The notes beneath the pieces were generated by a model. That model had not been told where the DNA came from and made no database searches. It saw only the letters and a list, made by a program, of their open reading frames with translations. A program made the translations under genes and the position numbers. Shown one piece after another: positions 51,421-61,649 of a stretch of 64,000 nt of DNA (positions within the stretch are counted from its first letter, which is position 1; every line of letters begins with the position of its first letter). Source of the DNA: Bifidobacteriaceae bacterium (GTDB lineage Bacteria; Actinomycetota; Actinomycetes; Actinomycetales; Bifidobacteriaceae); contig JALCQC010000003.1 in assembly GCA_022650895.1 (NCBI GenBank), positions 112,052 to 176,051 of the forward strand. Direction: 5' to 3'.

Positions 51421-52548
51421 ATGAAAGTAGAAATTGATTCAGGCGCATTTGCTGACGCAGTTGCGTGGGTAACCAGAATTATTCCTGCACGCCCAGCTAC
51501 ACCATTGCTTTCTGGCATCAAGTTGGATGCAGCCGATGGAGATCTTCATCTCTCCGCTTTCGACTACGAAGTTTCTTCGCGGTACCACATTGCTGCAGGC
51601 GTTGACGAAGGCGGAACAGCAGTTGTCCTAGGCAAATTGCTCGCTGATATCGCAAAATCTTTGCCTTCTGACAACAAAACCATCCTCACCACGGACGGAA
51701 ACCGTCTCAACATCACTTCCGGAAAATCTTCCTTCAACCTGCAGTTGATGCCCGCTGCAGAATACCCTGACCTTCCTCAAGTTCCCGGGAAAATTGGTTC
51801 CGTCGACGGAAAAACTTTTACTGACGCCATCGCTCAAGCCTCAGTAGCAGTAGCTCGTGATGAAAACCGTCCTGTTCTCACTGGCATCAAGCTTTCCTTT
51901 GACGGCGACCGCGTCGTTCTCACCTCAACTGATCGATTCCGTCTTTCGCGCGCCACTTTCAACTGGACTCCGGGGGATGTGGACCTTGATACGACCGCAC
52001 TTATTCCCGGTTCAGTTTTGAAGGATGTTTCCCGTTCCATCGACACTTCTCAAAATGTCATTATTGGGTTCGATCCGCAATCACGGAACCTGATGAGTTT
52101 CGACAATGCCGACCGCATTTCAACAGCTCAACTGATTGACGGCGAATTTCCAACGGTGGATCGACTTTTTGCGGATGAATATCCGATTCATGTGGTCATC
52201 GCGCGCCAGGAACTCATCGAATCGTTGCGCCGCGTCTCCATTGTCGCCGAACGCAACGCTCCGATTCGCATGGAATTCACGCAAGACGAAGTCAAGCTTT
52301 CCGCTGGAACCGCTGACGAATCCCAAGCTTCTGAAACTGTCGCGGTTGATCTCGATGGCGAACCAATCACCGTAGCCTTCAATCCTTCATATTTGTTGGA
52401 TGGTCTTTCGGCAATCAGTGAACCTTACGTTCGCATCAAGATGACGACAGCGGTAAAAGCTGTCGAATTCAACGGACAACAGGAAAAAGACGACGAAGAA
52501 TCATTGGCATATCGCTACTTGTTGGTGCCAATGCGTTTCACTAACTGA
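51421..52548 (+). CDS. dnaN: DNA polymerase III beta sliding clamp
   Basis: 375 aa; MKVEIDSGAFADAVAWVTRIIPARPATPLLSGIKL; C-terminal YRYLLVPMRFTN. Confidence 0.97.
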   Translation: MKVEIDSGAFADAVAWVTRIIPARPATPLLSGIKLDAADGDLHLSAFDYEVSSRYHIAAGVDEGGTAVVLGKLLADIAKSLPSDNKTILTTDGNRLNITSGKSSFNLQLMPAAEYPDLPQVPGKIGSVDGKTFTDAIAQASVAVARDENRPVLTGIKLSFDGDRVVLTSTDRFRLSRATFNWTPGDVDLDTTALIPGSVLKDVSRSIDTSQNVIIGFDPQSRNLMSFDNADRISTAQLIDGEFPTVDRLFADEYPIHVVIARQELIESLRRVSIVAERNAPIRMEFTQDEVKLSAGTADESQASETVAVDLDGEPITVAFNPSYLLDGLSAISEPYVRIKMTTAVKAVEFNGQQEKDDEESLAYRYLLVPMRFTN

Positions 52549-52556
52549 TAACTGAT

Positions 52557-53981
52557 ATGACATTTAGAATTGACCGTTTGGCTTTGGATCATTTCAGGTC
52601 CTGGAGCCAAACGGTTCTTGATTTCAGCCCCGGCATCAACGTTCTTGTCGGAAAAAATGGAATCGGCAAGACCAATATTGTCGAAGCTATCGAGTTTTTG
52701 GCGACAGGAGCGAGCCACAGGGCCAGCGCCTCAAAATATCTCGTGCAACGAGGCGAGACAAAGGCGACTGTTCGAGCGAATGTCTTTCACAGAACAAATT
52801 CCGCAGAAATCGAGTCACTGAAAACCATTGAGGTCACCATTCCTCAACGAGGTGCCATACGGTCGCGGATAGATTCCGGTCCCTCGCGGTATTTCCGTGA
52901 CATCGCGGGAACAGTGAAGGCTGTTCTTTTCAGCCCACGGGATCAGCAACTGGTTTCGGGGAATCCTGCCGACCGAAGAAGCTTTCTGGATTCCGCCGCA
53001 ACAATGATGTTTCCCGACTATTACTCGTTGTTGCAGCGTTTTCGTCAAATTGCAAAGCAACGTACTGCTGTGCTGAAAAGGATTGCCGATTTTACGCCCC
53101 AGCAAAGAGCTTCCAATCAGGGAATGTCCATGACCGAGCTTGAAGTGTGGACCTCACAGTTCATTGATGTAGGAATCGAAATTACGCAAAGACGTCAGCG
53201 GGTAGTGACGGATCTCAGCGTTCCCTTTACTCGTATTTACAATGAATTGGCCCATGGTGAAGGGTTTGCGACATTACATTATGTACCTTCTTTCGCGGAA
53301 GTAGTGAGCGTCAAAGAACCTCAAAGTGTAACTGACACAGATACAGAAGCTGCGATGATGGACGTTTCGAACTCCATTGACGAAAGATCGACGACCGAAA
53401 TAAATTTGTCGGAAACCGACAAAAAATTAGTTCATGACAGCATCAAGCAGGGGATTGCCGAACACTTCCAGCGCCTCTATCCTGGCGAGGTTGCACGTGG
53501 CGTCAATTTGATCGGCCCTCATCGTGATGATCTTTTAGTGAGTCTCGATGGTGAACCGGCGCAGGAATTCGCATCGAACGGCGAACTCTGGACTCTTGGT
53601 CTTGCATTGAAGATGGCCCAGTTCGACTATGTGGCGAACGACGATACGCCTGTTCTGATCCTTGATGATGTCTTCGCCCAGCTTGATGAATCCCGCCGTC
53701 AGCAGATTCTCGCGTTCGCCGCCCATCAGCAACAGGTGTTCATTACCGTGGCTGCTCACAGCGATATTCCTCCGGTGGGGAAGATCAATATCATCGATGT
53801 AGAGGCAGTGGCCGCGAAAATGAGTGAGGGTGGCGCTCTTGAGGCGGATGTGCGGAATCTGCTCGGGAGAAAGAGCAGCGAGAACAGTAAGAATAAGAAT
53901 AAGGAAAAGAGCAGCGAGGAAAGGGATGATGGCGACTTTCCTGATGCCGCCACTTCACGCGGAGAGGGGGAGCAGCAGTGA
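52557..53981 (+). CDS. recF: DNA replication/repair protein RecF
   Basis: 474 aa; LALDHFRSW, GINVLVGKNGIGKTNIVEAIEFLA, TPVLILDDVFAQLDESRRQQIL. Confidence 0.96.
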   Translation: MTFRIDRLALDHFRSWSQTVLDFSPGINVLVGKNGIGKTNIVEAIEFLATGASHRASASKYLVQRGETKATVRANVFHRTNSAEIESLKTIEVTIPQRGAIRSRIDSGPSRYFRDIAGTVKAVLFSPRDQQLVSGNPADRRSFLDSAATMMFPDYYSLLQRFRQIAKQRTAVLKRIADFTPQQRASNQGMSMTELEVWTSQFIDVGIEITQRRQRVVTDLSVPFTRIYNELAHGEGFATLHYVPSFAEVVSVKEPQSVTDTDTEAAMMDVSNSIDERSTTEINLSETDKKLVHDSIKQGIAEHFQRLYPGEVARGVNLIGPHRDDLLVSLDGEPAQEFASNGELWTLGLALKMAQFDYVANDDTPVLILDDVFAQLDESRRQQILAFAAHQQQVFITVAAHSDIPPVGKINIIDVEAVAAKMSEGGALEADVRNLLGRKSSENSKNKNKEKSSEERDDGDFPDAATSRGEGEQQ

Positions 53982-54478
53982 TGGTGCCTCCCGTTGTGCG
54001 GCTGAAACTTGATGAGCGTCTGTTGCCGCGCCAAGTCGCCCGTCGTTACATACGCAGGTTTATCTCCCGGTCGGAGAGGGAAGCGAAATCCGAGGCAGCA
54101 TGGCGTAATTTCGGCAAGCCCGGCCGTGATCCTTTGAAAGCAAATTCTGTTTTCGCACAATTGGCACAGCGCGGTGAGTGGCTCCCGCATTTGAAAGCGG
54201 CCGATCTGGCCGAGCATTGGAGCGAAATTGTGGGGGAGAGCATCGCGCGGCACACCAGGATTGTTTCGTTCGACGAGGGGGAACTGGTCATCCGAGCGAC
54301 GTCGACTGTGTGGTCGACGCAGCTTAATTACATGATTCCACGGCTGCAGAAGGTGGTGTCGGAGAGACTGGCTCCCGTCGAGGTAAAAAAGATTACCGTG
54401 AAGGGACCTAATTCCTATACGTTCAAAAAGGGAAAATATTCAGTTCCTGGTCGCGGGCCGCGAGATACATGGGGTTAG
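53981..54478 (+). CDS. DUF721/DciA family protein
   Basis: LKAADLAEHWSEIVGESIARHTRIVSFDEGELVIRATSTVWSTQLNYM; downstream of recF as expected. Confidence 0.9.
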   Translation: MVPPVVRLKLDERLLPRQVARRYIRRFISRSEREAKSEAAWRNFGKPGRDPLKANSVFAQLAQRGEWLPHLKAADLAEHWSEIVGESIARHTRIVSFDEGELVIRATSTVWSTQLNYMIPRLQKVVSERLAPVEVKKITVKGPNSYTFKKGKYSVPGRGPRDTWG

Positions 54479-54506
54479 GAAGCAGGGGTTAGGAAGCATC
54501 TTGTGG

Positions 54507-54525
54507 AGCCTCCTTCGGGGAGGCT
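54507..54525 (+). terminator. Hairpin terminator downstream of the DUF721 gene
   Basis: AGCCTCC-TTCGG-GGAGGCT followed by a T-rich tract. Confidence 0.7.
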
Positions 54526-54729
54526 TTGTGACTCTTTCTCCCAGCGTCAAATTAAGCCGTTTCTGGCCCGCAAAAGTCGTGCTTTCCTAGTATTCTTATA
54601 GCTATATAGAAATTAGCTTGTACAAGGCGCGATATTTTTGCTTCTGGGGGTATTTCTGGGTTAGACGTATTCGTCAAATAACCTGAGACCTCACGGTGAG
54701 GCAATCGCTCATGGAAAGGATAGGCTCGA

Positions 54730-56838
54730 GTGGCCCTTAATAGCGACGAGTCGGTGACCCCTGAAAATACAGGAATGGATCAGTCTTCTGACGACTACAT
54801 TGATCAGGGAGATCTTGCAGACGGTGAACTCGATTCCACAATGATGCCCGACCACTACACCGCTTCCGATCTGAAGGTTCTTGAAGGCCTTGAGGCGGTC
54901 CGTATCAGGCCAGGCATGTATATCGGTTCCACGGGTCCCCGTGGACTTCATCATCTGGTGTACGAGATCGTTGACAATTCGGTTGACGAGGCTTTGGCGG
55001 GATACGCAAGCCACATCGAAATCACCATTCTCAAAGATGGCGGAGTCAGGGTTGTCGACAACGGCCGTGGAATTCCGGTTGATGACGTTCCCGGAGAAGG
55101 TCGATCCGGCGTTGAGGTCGTCATGACGAAGCTCCATGCGGGCGGTAAGTTCGGTGGCGGCGGCTACGCGGTTTCCGGCGGTCTGCACGGCGTGGGTATC
55201 TCTGTGGTGAATGCTCTGTCCACTCGCGTCGACATCGAGGTACATCAGCAGGGATACGTCTGGCGTCAGACCTTCAAGGATCAAAAGCCTGTCGCTCCAC
55301 TCGCAAAGGGAGAGGCTCTGGAGAATCCCGACGAAACCGGCACTTCGGTGACCTTTTGGGCGGATCCGGCCATCTTCGAGACGACGAATTACGATTACGA
55401 GACTCTTCGTACACGCTTCCAGCAGACCGCGTTCCTCAACAAAGGATTGCGCATCACTCTCACCGATGAGCGCATCGCAGCCCATCAAGAGGATGAAATC
55501 GCTTCCGATGGTGACAACGTGGCGCAGGAACTGGGTACCACGGTCACCTACCAGTACGATAACGGCATTCGGGATTACGTTGAGCATTTGGTGTCCACCA
55601 AGAAGGCGACGCCCGTCGTGAATGACATCATCGACTTCGCCGCCGAAGACGTGAAGATTGGCATTTCTGCAGAGGTCGCTTTGCAGTGGACCACCTCGTA
55701 TTCCGAGACGGTGCGCACCTTCGCCAACACCATCACCACAACGGAGGGTGGCACCCATGAAGAGGGTTTCAGGGCCGCTCTCACCGGTTTGGTGAATCGT
55801 TACGCCCGCGAAAAGGGCCTTCTCAAGGAGAAGGACGACAATCTCTCCGGCGAGGATGTGCGCGAAGGCTTGGTGGCAGTTCTCTCCGTCAAGTTGACGA
55901 ACCCGCAGTTCGAAGGGCAGACCAAGACCAAGCTGGGCAATTCCGAGGCAAAGACCTTCGTACAGCGCGTGATGACGGACAAGTTGGGAGATTGGTTCGG
56001 AGCTCATCCGAACGAAGCAAAGTCCATCATTCAAAAGGGCATGGAGGCTTCTCGCGCCCGTTTGGCGGCAAAGAAGGCGCGTGAAACCACCCGACGCAAG
56101 TCGATTTTCGAAAGCGCCGGCATGCCCGACAAGCTGAAGGATTGCCAATCCAACGATCCTTCGGAATGTGAGCTCTTCATTGTGGAGGGTGACTCCGCAG
56201 GTGGTTCTGCAATTCAGGGACGAAACCCCGAGATTCAGGCGATTCTTCCTCTTCGCGGAAAGATTCTCAACACGGAGCGGGCCTCCTTCGACCGCATGAT
56301 GAAGTCCGACACCATTGAGGCGCTCATCACGGCAATCGGTGCGGGGTACGGCGATGACTTCGACATCACTAAGGCGAGGTATCACAAGATCATCATCATG
56401 GCGGATGCAGATGTCGATGGCGCGCACATCGCAACCTTGATTCTGACGCTTTTCTTCCGCTATATGCGTCCGATGATCACGGCCGGCTACGTGTACGTCG
56501 CCATGCCGCCGCTGTACCGCCTGAAGTGGACCAAGGGCGAACACGACTATGTGTACACCGATGCGGAGCGCGACAAGGCGCTTGCAGCCGGCAAGGCCGC
56601 AGGTCGCCAGCTTCCCAAGGGTGAAGGAATCCAGCGGTACAAGGGTCTTGGCGAAATGACCTACCAGGAGCTGTGGGAAACCACCATGGATCCCGACAAC
56701 CGCATCGTCAAGCAGATTCACATTGAAGATGCAGAAGCTGCGGACGACACTTTCACCATGCTGATGGGTGATGAGGTGGAGCCTCGCCGCCTGTTCATTC
56801 AGCGGAACGCCCACGATGCTCGCTTTATCGATGCGTGA
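54730..56838 (+). CDS. gyrB: DNA gyrase subunit B
   Basis: 702 aa; EAVRIRPGMYIGSTGPRGLHHLVYEIVDNSVDEALAG, EGDSAGGSA, DADVDGAHI. Confidence 0.98.
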   Translation: MALNSDESVTPENTGMDQSSDDYIDQGDLADGELDSTMMPDHYTASDLKVLEGLEAVRIRPGMYIGSTGPRGLHHLVYEIVDNSVDEALAGYASHIEITILKDGGVRVVDNGRGIPVDDVPGEGRSGVEVVMTKLHAGGKFGGGGYAVSGGLHGVGISVVNALSTRVDIEVHQQGYVWRQTFKDQKPVAPLAKGEALENPDETGTSVTFWADPAIFETTNYDYETLRTRFQQTAFLNKGLRITLTDERIAAHQEDEIASDGDNVAQELGTTVTYQYDNGIRDYVEHLVSTKKATPVVNDIIDFAAEDVKIGISAEVALQWTTSYSETVRTFANTITTTEGGTHEEGFRAALTGLVNRYAREKGLLKEKDDNLSGEDVREGLVAVLSVKLTNPQFEGQTKTKLGNSEAKTFVQRVMTDKLGDWFGAHPNEAKSIIQKGMEASRARLAAKKARETTRRKSIFESAGMPDKLKDCQSNDPSECELFIVEGDSAGGSAIQGRNPEIQAILPLRGKILNTERASFDRMMKSDTIEALITAIGAGYGDDFDITKARYHKIIIMADADVDGAHIATLILTLFFRYMRPMITAGYVYVAMPPLYRLKWTKGEHDYVYTDAERDKALAAGKAAGRQLPKGEGIQRYKGLGEMTYQELWETTMDPDNRIVKQIHIEDAEAADDTFTMLMGDEVEPRRLFIQRNAHDARFIDA

Positions 56839-56894
56839 TCCCTTCCCAAGGGCATAAAGCAGAGTCAAGCTTAAAAAGAACCGACTGCGGGTGT

Positions 56895-56910
56895 TGTTTC
56901 ACGTGAAACA
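56895..56910. promoter_or_regulatory. parS site in the gyrB-gyrA spacer
   Basis: TGTTTCACGTGAAACA. Confidence 0.92.
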
Positions 56911-56973
56911 TCACGGCGATGAAAAGCACCGAGCATCACCCGCGACAATCTTTGAACCAATGAAGGAATAAAA

Positions 56974-59817
56974 GTGGCAGACGACACGAATGATGACGAC
57001 TTCAGGTCATCAGACAGTAATCCCGAGAATCGATTGGAGGCCTCTCTCCGTCCTTCCGACGGACTGCTTCCTGGAACGCGCGTGCAGCCGACGGATTTGC
57101 AGACGGAGATGCGCGAATCCTATCTGGCATACGCAATTTCCGTTATCGTGGAACGTGCACTTCCCGATATTCGCGACGGTCTGAAGCCGGTCCATCGCCG
57201 AGTGGTGTATGCGATGTACGACGGTGGCTACCGTCCTGATCGCGGCTACAACAAGTGCTCCCGCGTGGTGGGTGACGTCATGGGTAAGTATCACCCGCAC
57301 GGCGACTCCGCCATTTACGACACACTGGTGCGCATGGCGCAGCCGTGGTCCATGCGCTACATGTTGGTGGACGGCCAGGGCAACTTCGGTTCGCCGGGCA
57401 ACGACCCTGCCGCGGCAATGCGTTACACCGAGTGCCGCATGGCCCCGCTTGCCATGGAAATGGTGCGCGACATCGACAAGGACACCGTCGACTTCGTTCC
57501 GAACTACGATGGAAAGACCCAGGAGCCGACGGTTCTGCCGTCCCGCTTCCCGAACCTTCTGGTCAACGGTTCCGCCGGTATCGCAGTGGGTATGGCAACC
57601 AACATCCCTCCTCACAACATGCGTGAAGTCGCCGACGGCGTTCACTGGGCGCTGGATCATCCAGAAGCCTCCCGCGAGGAACTTCTCGAGAACCTCATCC
57701 GCATCATCAAGGGACCCGATTTCCCAACTGGCGCAACGATTCTTGGCCACAAGGGAATCGAGCAGGCATATCGCACCGGCCGTGGTCTCATCACCATGCG
57801 TGCTGTTGTCAACACGGAGGAAATCCGTGGACGCATGTGCCTCGTTGTGACCGAGCTTCCGTATCAGGTGAACCCTGACAAGCTGGTGACCTCCATCCGC
57901 GAAGCAGTGCGTGACGGCAAGATTCAAGGCATTGCCGATATGCGCGACGAGACGTCAGGCCGCACCGGTCAGCGTCTGGTGCTCGTTCTGAAGCGCGATG
58001 CCGTTGCCAAGGTCGTTCTCAACAACCTCTACAAGCATTCCCAGCTGCAGCAGACCTTCGGTGCCAATATGTTGGCACTCGTCGACGGAGTCCCACGTAC
58101 TCTGAGCCTGGATGCCTTCATCCGTCATTGGGTCCGGCACCAGCTCAACGTGGTTGAGCGCCGTACACGCTATCTCAAGCGTGAGGCGGAAGAGCGCGAC
58201 CACATCCTTCAGGGGTATCTGAAGGCTCTCGACATGATCGAAGAGGTCATCGCTCTCATCCGTGCTTCACGTGATGTGGATTCTGCGCGTAGCGGCTTGA
58301 TGGAACTGCTGGACGTGGATCAGGTGCAGGCGGACGCAATTCTCGCCATGCAGCTGCGTCGTCTGGCCGCTCTCGAGCGCGAGAAGATCGTCGATGAGCA
58401 CAACGAGCTCATGAAGAAGATCGCCGATTACGACGACATCCTCGCCCATCCGGAACGCCAGCGCAAGATCGTGGGAGACGAGATGGACGAGATCGTCACC
58501 AAGTACGGTGATGACCGCCGCACGCAGATCCTTCCGTTCTCCGGCGACATGGCCGATGAGGATCTCATCGCCGAGCGCAATGTTGTCGTCACCGTGACCC
58601 ACGCCGGCTACATCAAGCGCACCATGGCCGATGACTACCGCTCGCAGCACCGTGGTGGGAAGGGCATCAAGGGAGCCTCGCTGCGTGAGGACGATGTGGT
58701 GGATCACTTCCTCACCACGTCTACGCACAACTGGCTTCTGTTCTTCACCAACAAGGGACGTGTGTACCGCATCAAGGGCTATGAGATTCCGGAAGGCTCT
58801 CGTGACGCCAAGGGCCAGCATGTCGCCAATCTGCTGCAGTTCCAACCCGATGAGAGCATTCAGCAGGTGCTGTCCATTCATGACTACAACGCTGCGGACT
58901 ATTTGGTGCTTGCCACTAGGTCCGGCAAGGTGAAGAAGACCAAGCTCTCTGAGTACGATTCCACGCGCCAGGGTGGTCTCATCGCAGTGCGTCTGACGGA
59001 TCTTGATATCACCGACCTCCTGCATGGAACGAATGCCGAGAACGTCACCGTGACGGACACGGCGGAAGACGACGACGAGAACACAGGCGTCGTCACCGAT
59101 GAGTTGGTCGGTGCAGCGTTGTGCAATGCAGACGACGACATCATCTTGGTGTCGCGGCATGGCATGAGTGTGAAGTTCCGGGCGAACGATGAGCAGCTGC
59201 GTCCTATGGGACGTCAGACGGCCGGAGTTCAGGGCATGAAGTTCCGCGAAGGAGATTCGCTGCTGTCCATGGAAGTCATTCCTGCCGACTCTGACAAGGA
59301 CCTGTTGGTGGTGACGAACGAGGGCTTTGCGAAGCGCACGGCTCTCAGTGAGTACCGTCTTCAATCGCGTAACGGCTACGGCGTGAAGGCCATCAATTTG
59401 GTTGAAGGCCGTGGTTCGTTGGTGGGTGCCTTGGTGACTTCGGATGACGACCAGGTGATGGCCATTATGAAGTCCGGCAAGGTGATTCGCTCCAATGTGA
59501 ACGAGATCAACCGCACTGGTCGCACCACGCAGGGAGTGACGCTTGCAAAGCCCGACAAGGGTGACGAGATCATTTCCATCGCTCTGAGTGAGGACCGCGA
59601 CGAGGATGAGGTCGCGGAGGTTTCCGGAGAAGAGAAGGCGGTGCCGACTCCCTCCGAAGCATTCGATCAGGACGCAGCACAGTCACAGTCCGCTGCGGTC
59701 GCCGCACCTGCGTCGGGTTCTGACACAGAAGCCTTCCAACAGGCGGCTCAGGTAGCACCAGAGGAAACTGATGCCTCTCAGGGTTCCGCCGATGAGGAAT
59801 CCCACACCGAGGAATAA
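56974..59817 (+). CDS. gyrA: DNA gyrase subunit A
   Basis: 947 aa; [55 protein letters not shown]. Confidence 0.98.
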   Translation: MADDTNDDDFRSSDSNPENRLEASLRPSDGLLPGTRVQPTDLQTEMRESYLAYAISVIVERALPDIRDGLKPVHRRVVYAMYDGGYRPDRGYNKCSRVVGDVMGKYHPHGDSAIYDTLVRMAQPWSMRYMLVDGQGNFGSPGNDPAAAMRYTECRMAPLAMEMVRDIDKDTVDFVPNYDGKTQEPTVLPSRFPNLLVNGSAGIAVGMATNIPPHNMREVADGVHWALDHPEASREELLENLIRIIKGPDFPTGATILGHKGIEQAYRTGRGLITMRAVVNTEEIRGRMCLVVTELPYQVNPDKLVTSIREAVRDGKIQGIADMRDETSGRTGQRLVLVLKRDAVAKVVLNNLYKHSQLQQTFGANMLALVDGVPRTLSLDAFIRHWVRHQLNVVERRTRYLKREAEERDHILQGYLKALDMIEEVIALIRASRDVDSARSGLMELLDVDQVQADAILAMQLRRLAALEREKIVDEHNELMKKIADYDDILAHPERQRKIVGDEMDEIVTKYGDDRRTQILPFSGDMADEDLIAERNVVVTVTHAGYIKRTMADDYRSQHRGGKGIKGASLREDDVVDHFLTTSTHNWLLFFTNKGRVYRIKGYEIPEGSRDAKGQHVANLLQFQPDESIQQVLSIHDYNAADYLVLATRSGKVKKTKLSEYDSTRQGGLIAVRLTDLDITDLLHGTNAENVTVTDTAEDDDENTGVVTDELVGAALCNADDDIILVSRHGMSVKFRANDEQLRPMGRQTAGVQGMKFREGDSLLSMEVIPADSDKDLLVVTNEGFAKRTALSEYRLQSRNGYGVKAINLVEGRGSLVGALVTSDDDQVMAIMKSGKVIRSNVNEINRTGRTTQGVTLAKPDKGDEIISIALSEDRDEDEVAEVSGEEKAVPTPSEAFDQDAAQSQSAAVAAPASGSDTEAFQQAAQVAPEETDASQGSADEESHTEE

Positions 59818-59862
59818 AACCGAATATGGACGGGGAAGGTGACTTCCCCATCCTCAGCGATC

Positions 59863-59908
59863 AAGAAGGCGGACGGTCCAGATGAAATTCTGGACCGTCC
59901 GCCTTCTT
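59863..59908. terminator. Bidirectional terminator between convergent gyrA and AGE epimerase gene
   Basis: Perfect 20-bp stem AAGAAGGCGGACGGTCCAGA-TGAAAT-TCTGGACCGTCCGCCTTCTT. Confidence 0.88.
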
Positions 59909-60001
59909 GTGTTCACTGCCAACTACCTTGCGAGCATTGCTCTCAATGCATCATGATTACGTGCATACGCATGGACACGTATGCACATGCCTTTGCTGCG
60001 A

Positions 60002-61255
60002 TCAGGCAGCGTTCTTCACGGCCGCGGCGATGGAGGTAGCGGGGTCGTTGAAGGGGATGAGTGTCGACTGGAAGGCGTGGTACAGGTCGGACTTTCCAGG
60101 CCAAACGGTGCCAATGACGTGGTTGTTTTCGTCGAGCTGGTGGAACCAGGAACCGCTGACAGGGTCGAAGAGATATTCATCCATGAACGCTACGAACCGC
60201 GAATACCAGTCGGCATACTCCTTCTTTCCCGTCGTGGCGAACAGGGTGGAGGAGGTGTTGATGGCTTCGGCAATGGTCCAGTGCATACGGTCGTGAACCA
60301 CTGGCTTGCCCTTCCAATCGGTGGTGTACACGATGCCGGGGTTGCCATCAACGTTCCAACCATCCTTGAGCGCACGGTTGAAGAGTTCCTCGGAGGCATG
60401 GATGAAGGGCTGCGCTTCCGGAGAGTCCTTGCCATAGGTGGACAATGCCCACTGGGTGATGAGTCGGGCCCATTCAATGCCGTGGCCTGGAGTTGCGCCG
60501 TAGGGCTTGAACTGGTCGTCTTTGTTGTCAGCGTTGTACTCGAAGTCGGGAGTCCATTTCTCGTCAAAGTGCTCGGGGATGCGCCAGTTGTTGTTCTTGG
60601 CCCAGTCAACGACGTGAGCAACGATGCGGCCCGCGCGCTTGCGGTAGTTTTCGTCGCCGGTTGCATCGGCAACGGCTAGGAAGGCCTCGGTGGAGTGCAT
60701 GTTGGCGTTGATGCCGCGGTAGGTATCGAGCTCGGTCATCTCCGTGTTCCATGTATCTGCGGCGAGACCCACCTCATCGTCCCAGAAGAAGCGATCGTAG
60801 GTTTCCAGTGCCTTCTCGAGGAGTTCTTCGGAACCGGGGCGCTCGATGAGTCGAGCGGAGGTTGCCGCGAGAATGACGAAGGCGTGGGCATAGCAGACCT
60901 TGTTGGGTTCGATGCCCTTCAGACTGATGGAGGGGTACCATCCGCCGTGTTCGTCATCGTGAAGTGGGCCGTTGAGCCCTGCGATCATGGCGTCAACGAT
61001 TTCCTCGGCTCCTGGGTAACCCAACAGGGTTCCGATGGAGTAGACGTGCGACATGCGGCATGAAATCCACGTGTGGACGCCATGGGAGGTGTCGATGCGT
61101 CCGAAGTCATCAAGCCAGCCGGCACCGCCCCACGGAGACGCTACTCCGCGGCCGAAGTCGAGGAGTTCATAGGTCTGCGATCCCATGAACAAGCGGTTGG
61201 CCTGTGTGCCGAGCTGGTATTTTTTAGCTGTAGGTGTGTCATTGTGCGACATCAT
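60002..61255 (-). CDS. AGE family epimerase/isomerase (possible mannose isomerase)
   Basis: 417 aa; GWLDDFGRIDTSHGVHTWISCRMSHVYSIG, RGINANMHSTEAFLAVADATGDENY, TPGHGIEWARLI. Confidence 0.88.
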   Translation of the reverse strand: MMSHNDTPTAKKYQLGTQANRLFMGSQTYELLDFGRGVASPWGGAGWLDDFGRIDTSHGVHTWISCRMSHVYSIGTLLGYPGAEEIVDAMIAGLNGPLHDDEHGGWYPSISLKGIEPNKVCYAHAFVILAATSARLIERPGSEELLEKALETYDRFFWDDEVGLAADTWNTEMTELDTYRGINANMHSTEAFLAVADATGDENYRKRAGRIVAHVVDWAKNNNWRIPEHFDEKWTPDFEYNADNKDDQFKPYGATPGHGIEWARLITQWALSTYGKDSPEAQPFIHASEELFNRALKDGWNVDGNPGIVYTTDWKGKPVVHDRMHWTIAEAINTSSTLFATTGKKEYADWYSRFVAFMDEYLFDPVSGSWFHQLDENNHVIGTVWPGKSDLYHAFQSTLIPFNDPATSIAAAVKNAA

Positions 61256-61316
61256 GACCCCTTCGTTGGGTTGTTAACTAATTTAACATTCAAAAGCCAT
61301 GATACTCGGTGTCTAC

Positions 61317-61334
61317 TACTAAATCGCTTTAGTA
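61317..61334. promoter_or_regulatory. LacI-type operator-like palindrome
   Basis: TACTAAATCGCTTTAGTA with central CG, upstream of the AGE gene. Confidence 0.6.
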
Positions 61335-61474
61335 AAGGGCGGAACGACAGGGGTGTTTAAGTTACATCGGAGTGATTTACAGGGAAAAAGAAGGGATAAA
61401 GGAGGAGAAAATACCTAAATTTTCTGACTTTTCTCAGGAAAGTTGACAATTTCGCGAAAAGGGGACATCATGTA

Positions 61475-61490
61475 ACTAAACCGATTTAGT
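61475..61490. promoter_or_regulatory. LacI-type operator-like palindrome
   Basis: ACTAAACCGATTTAGT with central CG, upstream of the GH38 gene. Confidence 0.65.
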
Positions 61491-61649
61491 AAGTGTATTT
61501 CGGCTGACAAAGGCGTCCCACATCCGCGAGGCTGCAGCGAAGTTGCTGTTGCATAGCCACACGTTCGATGCCTTGGAAAAACAGAAGACCGCAGCAGTTT
61601 GCATACCGAAGAAGTTTGCAAAAGGGAACTCAGGCATCGAAGGATTCGC

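Noticed and set aside
54709-56868. 719-aa minus-strand ORF opposite gyrB
   Set aside because: Mirror-frame ORF of a GC-rich gene; no recognisable domain and fully covered by gyrB.
57292-57360. Possible fluoroquinolone-resistance change in gyrA
   Set aside because: QRDR reads [10 protein letters not shown], with wild-type Ser and Asp at the usual resistance positions.
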